From Nitrobacter sp963807355 (lineage in GTDB: Bacteria; Pseudomonadota; Alphaproteobacteria; Rhizobiales; Xanthobacteraceae): 64,000 nt of DNA. Under the pieces are notes generated by a model that was not told where the DNA came from, searched no databases, and saw only the letters and a program-made list of their open reading frames with translations. Shown one piece after another: positions 39,426 to 47,620 of the stretch (position 1 is the first letter of the stretch; each line of letters begins with the position of its first letter). Both the position numbers and the translations under genes were made by a program. The DNA lies in the NCBI GenBank assembly GCA_963807355.1, contig CAWEBX010000029.1:268305-332304 (forward strand), written 5' to 3'.

Positions 39426-41091
39426 TCATCGCGGCCGTCTTCGCATGATCATCTCCTTCAAGATTTGTCGGCGTATGCTCTTGTTGGTGAGCGAAGGACT
39501 GTGCCACCACCAGCCATCCCGCTTCAAGTTTTCGGCCGCTGTCACGAAGCGGTCGGCGACTACGGCAAAGTCAGCCTCGCTGTAATTCAGGCTGAAGATC
39601 AAACGACCGGCTCCGACCCAACTCAAGGCGAGCCCTTCAGCCCGCAGATAATATTGAAGCATCCAGTTGTAGCGGGACGGCTCAGTATAGTGAACCATCC
39701 AGATCGAGGACAGGTTGCTGACCCGCACCGCAAGGTTTCCCGCGCTCAGCCGGTCGTTCAGCCGTTTGGCGCGTCCGTTCCAGATCTCATCAAGACCACT
39801 ATAGATCGAGTAGAAGTTCGGATCACCAAGCCGACTCAGAAACTCATCCATCGCCATCATGACGTAGGGATGCGAATTGAAGGTGCCGCGGGCGAAGCAG
39901 ACGTCGGCGGGCCGATCGTCGCGGAAGCGGCGCATCAGATCCTTACGACCACAGACCACGCCGATAGGGAGACCCCCGGCGAGGCTCTTGCCATAGGTCA
40001 CCATGTCAGCGCGGACGCCGAAATATTCCTGCGCGCCCCCGACGGCAAGCCGGAAGCCGACGAAGACCTCGTCGAAAATCAGCACGATGTCTCGCTCGGT
40101 ACAGACCTCGCGCAGCCGCCTCAGCCATGCGCTATAGGCGGCGCGGTCGAACCGGCCTTTGTGGGAACTGTCAACCAGCGCCGAATCGGCTGGCGCATTG
40201 GCGTTGGGATGAAGAGCTTGCAAGGGATTCACGAGAACACAGGCGATATCGCGCCGCGTCCTCAGGACATGCAGCGTCCGTTCCGACATGTCGGCGAGGG
40301 TATAGGTTTCGTGCGGGGAAACCGGGTTGCCCACACCTGGCTGCACGTCACCCCACCAGCCATGATAGGCACCTGCGAAGCGAACCAGATGCGATCGGCG
40401 CGTATGATAACGGGCAAGCCGCACCGCCTGCATCACAGCTTCCGTACCCGACATGTGGAACGAGACTTCGTCGAGACCGGAAATCTCGCAGAGCCTGCGA
40501 ACATTGTCCGTAATCACCGGATGGTAGGGGCCGAGCACTGGTCCCAACGCGCGCGCGCGCTTTTCTGCCTCGGCAATGCAATCCTTGTAAAAATCGTTGC
40601 CGAAGATATTGACGCCGTAGGAGCCGGCCAGGTCGTAGAAGACATTGCCGTCGATGTCGGTGACGGTGACGCCGCACGAGGACTGCATGAAGGCGCTGGT
40701 CGAAAGATGCTCCCGCACCATCCGGCTGTACTGAAAGGGCACCCGATAGGTCTCGGTGAATCGCAGGTCGGAGATCCAGCTCGACGCCTCTGCGGTCAGT
40801 TGTCGACCCTTGGCGTAGCGTTCTTCATAAAGGCGGGCGAGCCGAAAGAAAGCTTCCCGCCTTTGTTTGACGACTTCGCGCGGCGCGCCGTCGGAACCGA
40901 AGAAGTCATCGTTGTCGAACTCGTAGAACGGCAGCAGCCGGGCAACCGTCCTTGGACAATTTGGAATGACCGGCCAGCGAGCGGTGTTTGGCCCGCGAAA
41001 GCGCCAACCGGGCGTTCAGTTTGGGAAAGGCAATTGCTGCGCCGGCAACCGCGGCGGCAGACAAGGCCAGAATCGGAAGAGGCAGGTCCAT
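39426..41091 (-). CDS. membrane-anchored class III aminotransferase (GSA-aminomutase-like), one frameshift
   Basis: The catalytic core (438 residues in one frame) has GTEAVMQAVRLARYHTRRSH, LIFDEVFVGFRLAVGG and the PLP lysine in VTYGKSLAGGLPIGV. Reading upstream past an indel near 40,955 adds LLPFYEFDNDDFFGSDGAPR and EERYAKGRQLTAEASSWISD, then RLALSRAKHRSLAGHSKLSK and a first hydrophobic helix (LPILALSAAAVAGAAIAF) from MDLP at 41091. So it is a PLP enzyme tied to the membrane. It is divergent from psd with only about 35 bases between starts. Substrate unknown. Confidence 0.75.
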
Positions 41092-41125
41092 GCCGCCAGC
41101 GCTACCCAACCCTGCTGACAGATTC

Positions 41126-42079
41126 ATGACAATGAGAAAGCTGATCTCAGGCCTGACCCAGCAGGAGGATTTGAATTTCCTGCTGACCAACCGGATCCCG
41201 CGGGCAACCCTAACCCGCTTTATGGGGTGGTTTAGCAAGATCGAACAGCCCCTGATCCGGGGTTTCTCGATCTCGTGCTGGCGTCTGTTTTCCGACCTCG
41301 ACCTTAGCGAAGCGCGCAAGACCAGCTTCAAAAGCCTGCATGATTGTTTTACGCGGGAGTTGCGTCCAGGCTTGCGCCCGCCGGACCCCGACCCCGCGAT
41401 CGTGGTCAGCCCGTGCGATGCCATCATCGGGGCGTTCGGAAATATCGTCGTCACGCAGCTTTTTCAAATCAAGGGCGCGCCCTATTCGCTACTGGATCTG
41501 CTCGGCGACCCGGCGCTGGTCGACGCGCACCGAAATGGTCGCTTCATCACCCTGCGGCTGACCTCAAGCATGTACCATCGTTTTCACGCGCCGCACGACT
41601 GCCGGATCGAGCGGGTCACCTTCATTCATGGCGACGTATGGAACGTCAATCCGATCGCGTTGAAGCGGGTCGAGCGGCTGTTCTGTAAGAATGAACGGGC
41701 GGTGCTTCAGACGCGGCTGACAACCGGAGATGTGCTGACCTTGGTGCCGGTGGCAGCGATCCTGGTCGCAAGCATTCGGCTGCACTGCATCGATGCCACC
41801 CTCAACGCTCAAACGAGAGGACCGACAGTTTTTCCCTGCGGTGCAAGCGTGCGCAAGGGCGAGGAACTTGGCTGGTTCGAGCACGGATCGACGATCATCG
41901 TGCTGGCGCCAGAGAACTTCGAGTTCTGCGACAACGTAGTGGAGTTCGCGCGGGTAAAGGCTGGTCAGCCTCTCATGCGAAAGGCCGCCGGCAAGTGCCA
42001 GAACGGCACGCCTTCACGAGAACCAAGTTTGTTGAATTCTCGACTTCTAAGCGGCTCGACCGAGAAACGTTCTATATAG
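41126..42079 (+). CDS. psd: phosphatidylserine decarboxylase
   Basis: Makes phosphatidylethanolamine from phosphatidylserine with a pyruvoyl group. Family landmarks: VVSPCDAIIGAFGNI, YRFHAPHD-type SSMYHRFHAPHDCRI and the self-cleavage site WFEHGSTIIVLAP, where the Ser becomes pyruvoyl (HGST rather than the usual LGST). Start taken at MTMRKLISG. The tail after VEFARVKAGQPLMRKA is unusually long and may be out of frame. Divergent from the aminotransferase. Confidence 0.85.
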   Translation: MTMRKLISGLTQQEDLNFLLTNRIPRATLTRFMGWFSKIEQPLIRGFSISCWRLFSDLDLSEARKTSFKSLHDCFTRELRPGLRPPDPDPAIVVSPCDAIIGAFGNIVVTQLFQIKGAPYSLLDLLGDPALVDAHRNGRFITLRLTSSMYHRFHAPHDCRIERVTFIHGDVWNVNPIALKRVERLFCKNERAVLQTRLTTGDVLTLVPVAAILVASIRLHCIDATLNAQTRGPTVFPCGASVRKGEELGWFEHGSTIIVLAPENFEFCDNVVEFARVKAGQPLMRKAAGKCQNGTPSREPSLLNSRLLSGSTEKRSI

Positions 42080-42157
42080 CGATCAGTTTCGATAAGATTT
42101 CAGTTTCTCTAAGTCGCGCGCGCCGGTCGCGGCTTTCGCAAAGGTGCTCCGCGATAT

Positions 42158-42976
42158 CTAGCGCCGAGACTGTCTTGCAGCGATGGACAAGTTCGTCGAG
42201 CACGGCCGGGAGTAGCGGCCTCCCCCCCGGGGGTGACGGCGTTGCCACGGGTGAGAATTGTAATCCACGCCCTCACGAGGTGCCGCAGTAAGCGTCAGCG
42301 TCAGTACGGCGTACTGGGTATAGTCGCGGAGCAGGCGATCGAAGCGCAAATGGGCTCCGGTACGTCTGGCGATCGCAGACAGAAAGCTCTCCAGTTCGTC
42401 GCGCGGCGTCACGTCGAACAGCGAAAGCCATCTCCGGAGCAACGCGCGGGCTAGCGCCGGCATTTGTTCTTGGCTGCCGAAATCGACAATGTGTAAACGA
42501 CCTCCGGGCTTTAGGCGGCTCACAGCTCTCTCAAGCACTGCACGCCAGCTGGGTATCATCGACAGGCTGTAGCAAACGAGCACGTGGTCGAACCGCTCGG
42601 TACCAAACAAGGGATGCGGCTCAAATGTCGTAGCATCACCGTGTGCGACTCGAATTCGATCTTCCAGGTTGTGTCGCGAAATATTCGAGATCGCTGATGT
42701 CAGCATCTCCGTTGAAACATCGATCCCGAAAAATCTGGCTTGGGGATATATCCCTGCGGCTAAAACTAGGTTCCTGCCTGTTCCGCATCCGATCTCCAGA
42801 ACGGTTGCTCCTGCCTCAGGCCGCAGATCGGCGATCAACTGGTCACGTCCGAGAAGGTAGTACCGCCGCGTAGCATCATAAAAGTGCCTTTGCCGCCGAT
42901 ACATTCGGTTCATGCGGCGGGTTTCTTCGACAGGCCACGAGGCATCTGCGCCAATATCGGGGGAATGTGCGAACAT
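42158..42976 (-). CDS. btaB: BtaB, diacylglyceryl-homoserine N-methyltransferase
   Basis: Adds three methyl groups to make the betaine lipid DGTS. BtaB signature start MNRMYRRQRHFYDATRRYYL then LGRDQLIADL, SAM motif VLEIGCGTGRNLVLAAGIYP and FGIDVSTEMLTSAISN. The last ~40 residues (from REGVDYNSHP) are probably read-through past the natural end. Divergent from btaA with a 186-base gap that holds a PHO-like site. Confidence 0.88.
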   Translation of the reverse strand: MFAHSPDIGADASWPVEETRRMNRMYRRQRHFYDATRRYYLLGRDQLIADLRPEAGATVLEIGCGTGRNLVLAAGIYPQARFFGIDVSTEMLTSAISNISRHNLEDRIRVAHGDATTFEPHPLFGTERFDHVLVCYSLSMIPSWRAVLERAVSRLKPGGRLHIVDFGSQEQMPALARALLRRWLSLFDVTPRDELESFLSAIARRTGAHLRFDRLLRDYTQYAVLTLTLTAAPREGVDYNSHPWQRRHPRGGGRYSRPCSTNLSIAARQSRR

Positions 42977-43023
42977 CCATGCACCTTCTGTCTGGTTTAG
43001 CAGCTAAACGTATGAATTGTTTG

Positions 43024-43043
43024 CGCGACAGGGGTATGACGAG
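43024..43043 (-). promoter_or_regulatory. candidate PHO box in the btaB-btaA gap
   Basis: On the minus strand CGTCATACCCCTGTCGC gives two GTC(A/G) half-sites 11 bases apart, about 12 of 18 matches to CTGTCATAWAWCTGTCAY. Moderate, but in the position expected for PhoB control of a btaA-btaB pair. Confidence 0.4.
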
Positions 43044-43162
43044 CCGAGCGTCGCCCAAAATGACGAGGGAATGAAGTTTGGCGGGTCGTCGCCTCCCGTC
43101 ATCCGTCGCAAAACTGTAGTGCGTGGCCGATATCTTCCTGAAGCTATTGATTCGGAGGATTG

Positions 43163-43707
43163 ATGAATACGCAATTCATTGCGGACGCAGTCCGCAACAG
43201 CAGGAGCCGGGACGAAGCGACCGTTTGGGACAGGCGTTTTTTCGTTCTGGTTTCGGCGTCTGGTCTACAACCAGATATGGGAGGATCCGGAAGCCGATCT
43301 TGCGGCATTACGGCTACCGTTGGGATCAACCATCGTTACGATTTCATCAGGTGGATGCAATGCGCTACGCGACGGGGCCGGCTTGATTAGTCCGGTGCAG
43401 GCCAACCTCCGGCAGTTCATGGAAGGCTTGCCAGCGCGGGAGATCGACGCTGTGGTGCTGCTGGACTCGCAGGACTGGATGGCATCCGACGAGATCCACG
43501 CGCTCTGGAATGCCATCGACCGCATCGGCAGCGATAACGTGCGGGTGATCTTCCGTACCGCCGGCAAGGAATCTCCTCTGGAAAATGACGAACTGGCGCC
43601 GCTCCAGAAGATCTGGCATCGCGACGAGGAGCGAAGCGCGGTCGGCTTCGAGGCAGGACCGATCGGGAATTTACGGCGGGTTTCATTGCTACGCCCGCGT
43701 CTGTTAG
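43163..43707 (+). pseudogene. btaA: BtaA (DUF3419) with a large internal deletion and two frameshifts
   Basis: BtaA transfers aminocarboxypropyl from SAM to diacylglycerol. Good ribosome site (GGAGG) before ATG. After an indel at a T6 run (43,240) it reads RRLVYNQIWEDPEADLAAL and TIVTISSGGCNAL, then jumps at about 43,370 to RQFMEGLPAREIDAVVLLDS and QDWMASDEIHALWNAIDRIG. About 200-230 central residues, including the SAM site, are missing. A further indel near 43,640 hides the true end DRSGIYGGFHCYARVC at 43707. Confidence 0.8.
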
Positions 43708-43733
43708 CCGCTTACGCATGGGAAAGCTATGCT

Positions 43734-44531
43734 ATGGATGACGAGTGTCCGGAACGGCGCTTTCGCACTTTATTCATCTCCGATGTCCACCTCGGAGCGC
43801 GCGGCTCACAGGCGGAACGATTGCTGGACTTTCTCCGCAGCCATGATGCCGATACCATCTACCTCGTCGGCGATATTGTCGATGGCTGGGCGCTGAAATC
43901 CAGCTGGTACTGGCCGCAATCACACAATGACTTGGTGCAAAAGGTGCTGCGCAAGGCGCGCAAGGGGGTCAAGGTCGTTTACGTGCCCGGCAACCACGAT
44001 GACTTCCTGAGAAGCTACTACGGAACGCATTTCGGCGGCATCGATGTTGTGGAGAACATCATCCATGTCGGTCTTGATGGGCGGCGCTATCTGGTGATTT
44101 ACGGTGACATTTTCGACCTTGTGGTGCAGAACGCGCGCTGGCTCGCGCATCTAGGCGACAAGGCTTACGATCTCGCCATCCAGATGAACCGCTTCGTCAA
44201 CATGTTCAGACGTTGGTTCGGCGTTCCCTACTGGTCGCTGTCGCAATGGGCGAAGCTGAAGGTAAAGAATGCTGTGAATTATATCGGCGCTTTCGAGCAA
44301 ACGCTCGCAGCCGAGGCCCGGCGTCACGGAGCCGACGGTGTGATCTGCGGCCACATCCATTACGCCACGATCCGCAATGAGCATGGCATGTGCTACATGA
44401 ATTGCGGCGACTGGGTGGAAAGCTGCACCGCACTCGCCGAGCACGAAGACGGTCGGTTTGAGATCATTACTTGGATCGATCCGCTGCGCCGCTTGGCCCC
44501 AACTGTTACAGCTGACGCACGTGCCGCTTAA
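43734..44531 (+). CDS. plcP: PlcP-type metallophosphoesterase (phospholipase C of phosphate-starvation lipid remodelling)
   Basis: 265 residues from MDDECPERRFRTLFISDVHL. Metallophosphoesterase motifs: ISDVHLG, YLVGDIVDGWALKSSWYWPQ, VYVPGNHDDFLRSYYGTHFG, VIYGDIFDLVVQ and VICGHIHYATIRNEHG with MNCGDWVESCT. Closest in kind to rhizobial PlcP, commonly annotated as UDP-2,3-diacylglucosamine diphosphatase. PlcP frees diacylglycerol from PC/PG so phosphate can be reused. The apparent longer fusion with btaA is a frameshift artefact. Confidence 0.85.
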   Translation: MDDECPERRFRTLFISDVHLGARGSQAERLLDFLRSHDADTIYLVGDIVDGWALKSSWYWPQSHNDLVQKVLRKARKGVKVVYVPGNHDDFLRSYYGTHFGGIDVVENIIHVGLDGRRYLVIYGDIFDLVVQNARWLAHLGDKAYDLAIQMNRFVNMFRRWFGVPYWSLSQWAKLKVKNAVNYIGAFEQTLAAEARRHGADGVICGHIHYATIRNEHGMCYMNCGDWVESCTALAEHEDGRFEIITWIDPLRRLAPTVTADARAA

Positions 44532-44575
44532 AGAGTGGGCGCCGTCCTGATCGCGCGATGGCTTAAGGGGACGCC

Positions 44576-44821
44576 ATGAGACAAACCGATGTCGCTTGCA
44601 CCAAGTGCGGAGCCGGCTTACGGCGACTGGAGCTGGTGTCGTTGCCCAATCAAGGCGACGAATTCCGCTGCCAGATCTGTGGTGAGGTCTTGGAAGTCTT
44701 CGGTAGTGCCGAAGTGTTCGTCGCCTATCGCCTCACGGTCCCGCCTCAAAGAAAAGGCCCGGCGCAACCGCCGCGCCGGGCAAGTTATGAGCGGCTGGCC
44801 CAAGGGGGACCAAGGACCTAG
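44576..44821 (+). CDS. small zinc-ribbon protein
   Basis: VACTKCGAGLRRLELVSL and EFRCQICGEVLEVFG give two CxxC knuckles for one zinc. Normal relatives end soon after VAYRLTV; here the frame runs on through a perfect nine-base hairpin (GCCCGGCGC, 44,757-44,781) that may be the true terminator. 45 bases after plcP. Confidence 0.65.
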   Translation: MRQTDVACTKCGAGLRRLELVSLPNQGDEFRCQICGEVLEVFGSAEVFVAYRLTVPPQRKGPAQPPRRASYERLAQGGPRT

Positions 44822-44936
44822 CGCAAGACAGTGATCTACTGATGAATCTTTGTGACGGCCGGATTTCACAAGTGACCTTGCCCCACGGGGTTAATCCAGT
44901 TTGAAGTTCGCTCTGGCCCAAGATGAGGACCAGAGC

Positions 44937-45203
44937 ATGAAGCGTAGTCGTTTTACGGAAGAGCAGATCATCGGGATTTTGAAGGAGCACGAGGCCGGCG
45001 TTTCGGTCGCCGACCTGTGCCGCAAGCACGGCGTAAGCGACGCCAGCATCTACAAATGGAAGGCCAAATTCGGCGGGATGGACGTCTCCGAGGCGAAGCG
45101 GCTGAGGACGCTGGAGGACGAGAACACACGGCTGAAGCGACTCCTGGCCGACGCCATGCTCGACAACGCAGCGCTGAAGGACCTCTTGGGAAAGAAGTGG
45201 TGA
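44937..45203 (+). CDS. IS3-family transposase OrfA
   Basis: 88 residues, helix-turn-helix then leucine zipper: EEQIIGILKEHEAGVSVADL and SDASIYKWKAKFGG, then LRTLEDENTRLKRLLADAML. Binds the IS ends. Overlaps OrfB, which is probably made partly by programmed -1 frameshifting to OrfAB. Confidence 0.93.
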   Translation: MKRSRFTEEQIIGILKEHEAGVSVADLCRKHGVSDASIYKWKAKFGGMDVSEAKRLRTLEDENTRLKRLLADAMLDNAALKDLLGKKW

Positions 45204-46126
45204 CGCCCGCGGCTAAGCGGAAAGCTGTCGTCCATCTGCGAGAAGCATTCGGGATGAGCGAACGGCGGGCGTGTAAAACCATCGGCTGCGGCCGCATGAC
45301 CATGAGATACCGGACGACCCGGGCCGACGATGCCAGCCTTCGCCAGCGCATGCGGGCGATCGCCCAGGAGCGCCGCCGCTTCGGCTATCGGCGGCTGCAT
45401 GTTCTGCTCAAGCGGGAGGGCTATCTGATCAACCACAAGAAGCTCTTCCGGCTCTATCGGGAAGAGAAGCTGACGGTGCGCCGCCGTGGCGGCCGCAAGC
45501 GGGCGATCGGGACCAGGGCGCCGATGCTGGTTCCGATGACGCCGAACGACCGGTGGTCGCTCGACTTTGTGTCGGACCAGCTGACCGACGGCCGCCGCTT
45601 CCGCATTCTGACCGTCGTCGATGATTGTACCCGCGAGTGCCTGGCGCTGGTGGCCGACACCTCGCTCTCCGGCATCCGCGTGGCGCGGGAACTGGACCGG
45701 CTGATGGTCGAGCGCGGCAAGCCCAGGATGGTGGTCAGCGACAACGGTAGCGAACTCACCAGCAACGCTATCCTGGCATGGGCCGATCAGAGCCACGTCG
45801 CATGGCACTACATCGCGCCGGGCAAACCTATGCAGAACGCCTTCATCGAGAGCTTCAACGGCCGGCTGCGGGATGAGTTGTTGAACGAGACGCTGTTCAC
45901 GTCACTGGCGCAAGCCCGTGTCGTGCTCGGATGCTGGCGGGCCGACTACAACGACACACGACCACACTCGCAGCTCGGATGGAGAACCCCGTCCGAGTTC
46001 GCCATGACCTGCAACCCGCGCCGGGATCTGGCGCTGCGCTATGCCGAAGGCTCCGCGCCAGCTCCCGTCGCTTCCATCGCCCAACAGGGCAAATCCAACG
46101 GCAAGGGCGAACTCAGAATTGGATAA
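45200..46126 (+). CDS. IS3-family transposase OrfB (DDE)
   Basis: Starts at GTG overlapping the orfA stop. HTH_21 part (LRQRMRAIAQERRRFGYRRL), then the rve integrase core: D in DRWSLDFVSDQL, D in RMVVSDNGSELTSN, E in QNAFIESFNGRLRDELLN. C-terminal RADYNDTRPHSQLGWRTPSE. Catalyses cutting and joining for transposition. Confidence 0.93.
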   Translation: MTPAAKRKAVVHLREAFGMSERRACKTIGCGRMTMRYRTTRADDASLRQRMRAIAQERRRFGYRRLHVLLKREGYLINHKKLFRLYREEKLTVRRRGGRKRAIGTRAPMLVPMTPNDRWSLDFVSDQLTDGRRFRILTVVDDCTRECLALVADTSLSGIRVARELDRLMVERGKPRMVVSDNGSELTSNAILAWADQSHVAWHYIAPGKPMQNAFIESFNGRLRDELLNETLFTSLAQARVVLGCWRADYNDTRPHSQLGWRTPSEFAMTCNPRRDLALRYAEGSAPAPVASIAQQGKSNGKGELRIG

Positions 46127-46144
46127 AACTTGGGGGCAAGGTCA

Positions 46145-46550
46145 GAGCGGCTCGGCGAGCTCCGCATCGAGATTGGCGATGTCGAGCTTCGTCGCTGAGC
46201 CGTCGTGCGCGAAGCGATAGGCGGAGATGATGCCGATGTCGGCGTAGGCCTGGTCCACCGTTAACCCGTTGCTGGTGCACTTTTGCGCGGCCGCGGTTCA
46301 CTGTCACTGTTCCCGTTGCGTCGCGTAACTCCGAACCGCGCGACGAGGGCAGCACCCGCGCAGGTGACGTCATGAAACGCAACTCGCTAGTCGTGCATCG
46401 ATCTCATAGGTCGGATTGCTCGCACGTTATCGGTAACGGTCGGGCCAATGCACGATTGAAGCGGTCCGCGCGCATGAGCGGCCTTCGTTCATCACACCTT
46501 TACAAAAGAGTTCTAAGACGCACGAAATGATCGGAGCGGGATCCGGGAAG
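46145..46550. other. IS-flanking gene remnant and gap
   Basis: On the minus strand (46,145-46,275) one frame reads GLTVDQAYADIGIISAYRFA then HDGSATKLDIANLDAELAEP, the last ~40 residues of an unknown gene cut by or next to the IS. The remainder to 46,550 holds nothing I recognise. Confidence 0.35.
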
Positions 46551-46763
46551 ATGACTGATCTGAAACAAAAATACGATGCATCGACGGTCTCCGTTATGCG
46601 GCAGGCATTGAATGAGATCGTCACAGATCGTCGTTTCTTAGCGCGAAAATCTGTGACGCCGCTGGAAATTGCGGAGCATATCCTTCAGCAGGCGGCGGCT
46701 GGCGAACGAGATCTCAATCGCCTGAAACGCTCCGCATTCGATAAGCTGAGTACTGCGGCCTGA
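46551..46763 (+). CDS. small hypothetical helical protein
   Basis: 70 residues: VMRQALNEIVTDRRFLARKS then TPLEIAEHILQQAAAGERDL. A purine-rich GGGAAG lies just before the ATG. All-helical; role unknown. Confidence 0.55.
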   Translation: MTDLKQKYDASTVSVMRQALNEIVTDRRFLARKSVTPLEIAEHILQQAAAGERDLNRLKRSAFDKLSTAA

Positions 46764-47032
46764 CACGAGGCGTTTTCGTCGCGCTCCAAGTTTGCGCAAC
46801 TGCTATGCGACGTTGGATCGTTTCTAGCGGTCGCTTACAAATCCAATTCGTGGTACACGGAGCCGTTCGCACGGCAGCATTGTTTCATGCGAAGGCCGGA
46901 ACAACATAGCTTCAACGAGATCGCGGGTGCCTTTCCTTAGTCGGTATAGTTCTTGTTCAATGCTGTTTGTCAGAACGGCGCTCATTTCACCACGTACGCG
47001 GCGCGCGACACCGCAAAGCGTCACGGACAGAC

Positions 47033-47620
47033 TCATCGACCGAAGCTGGATTGGAGCGGCGGCTCGGTTGAACCGGCAGCGAGAGAGCGTTGCACCATAA
47101 CGGTGTCGCCCCAGCGGCCGTATCGATAGGCGACGCCCGGAAGCAGCCCAACCCTGCAAAAGCCGAACTTTTCGTGGATGGCAAGCGAAGCCGTGTTGTC
47201 GGCATCGATATAGCCGATCATTTGCCGAAACCCGCTCGCCGCGCAGACATCGATCAGCTCCCGTATAAGAAGTTGTCCGATACCGCGTCCAAGATGCTCG
47301 CGATGCACATAGACCGAATGCTTGACGGCGTAGCGGTACGCCGGTCGCTTCCGAAACAGCACGACATAGGCGTAGCCTACGACTTCGCCACCATAGACGG
47401 CAACCAGATGCGGCAAACGCTGATTACGCAGGTTCTTGCGTCGGTCGCGCAGATCATCTGGCTCCGGGGTACCGCTGTCGTCGACGCCATCCTCAATCCC
47501 GCGTCGGATATGGTGTCGGTAGATCGCGAGCATTGCCTCGACGTCGCTGTCGCGCGAGGGACGAACGAACACAAGCTGGTCGTTGGTCATGGCCTGGCCT
47601 GTCGTTTTTGGCCCGTTCAT
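47033..47620 (-). CDS. GNAT acetyltransferase (phosphinothricin/bar-like)
   Basis: 195 residues. Acetyl-CoA motif REHLGRGIGQLLIRELIDVC, with VFVRPSRDSDVEAMLAIYRH at the start and RVGLLPGVAYRYGRWGDTVM late. Its ATG overlaps the stop of the decarboxylase gene (ATGA), so the two are translationally coupled. An amine acetylation role fits: it could act on the product of the decarboxylase. Confidence 0.85.
   Translation of the reverse strand: MNGPKTTGQAMTNDQLVFVRPSRDSDVEAMLAIYRHHIRRGIEDGVDDSGTPEPDDLRDRRKNLRNQRLPHLVAVYGGEVVGYAYVVLFRKRPAYRYAVKHSVYVHREHLGRGIGQLLIRELIDVCAASGFRQMIGYIDADNTASLAIHEKFGFCRVGLLPGVAYRYGRWGDTVMVQRSLAAGSTEPPLQSSFGR

Larger units (their letters stand above)
44873..46144 (+). 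mobile_element. IS3-family insertion sequence (IS407-like), 1,272 bp
   Basis: Terminal inverted repeats begin TGACCTTGCCCC at both ends (left TGACCTTGCCCCACGGGG, right, on the complement, TGACCTTGCCCCCAAGTTTT). Contains orfA and orfB in the overlapping arrangement of the family. The four bases on each side (CAAG and GAGC) do not form a target duplication. Both frames are intact. Confidence 0.93.

Noticed and set aside
39369..41129. 586-residue plus-strand open frame
   Set aside because: Antisense to the aminotransferase, whose PLP motifs are clear; no protein-like features.
43179..44531. Apparent fusion of BtaA C-terminus with a metallophosphoesterase (450 residues)
   Set aside because: The proper BtaA end (IYGGFHCYARVC, stop at 43707) is readable in another frame after one indel, and plcP has its own ATG at 43734.
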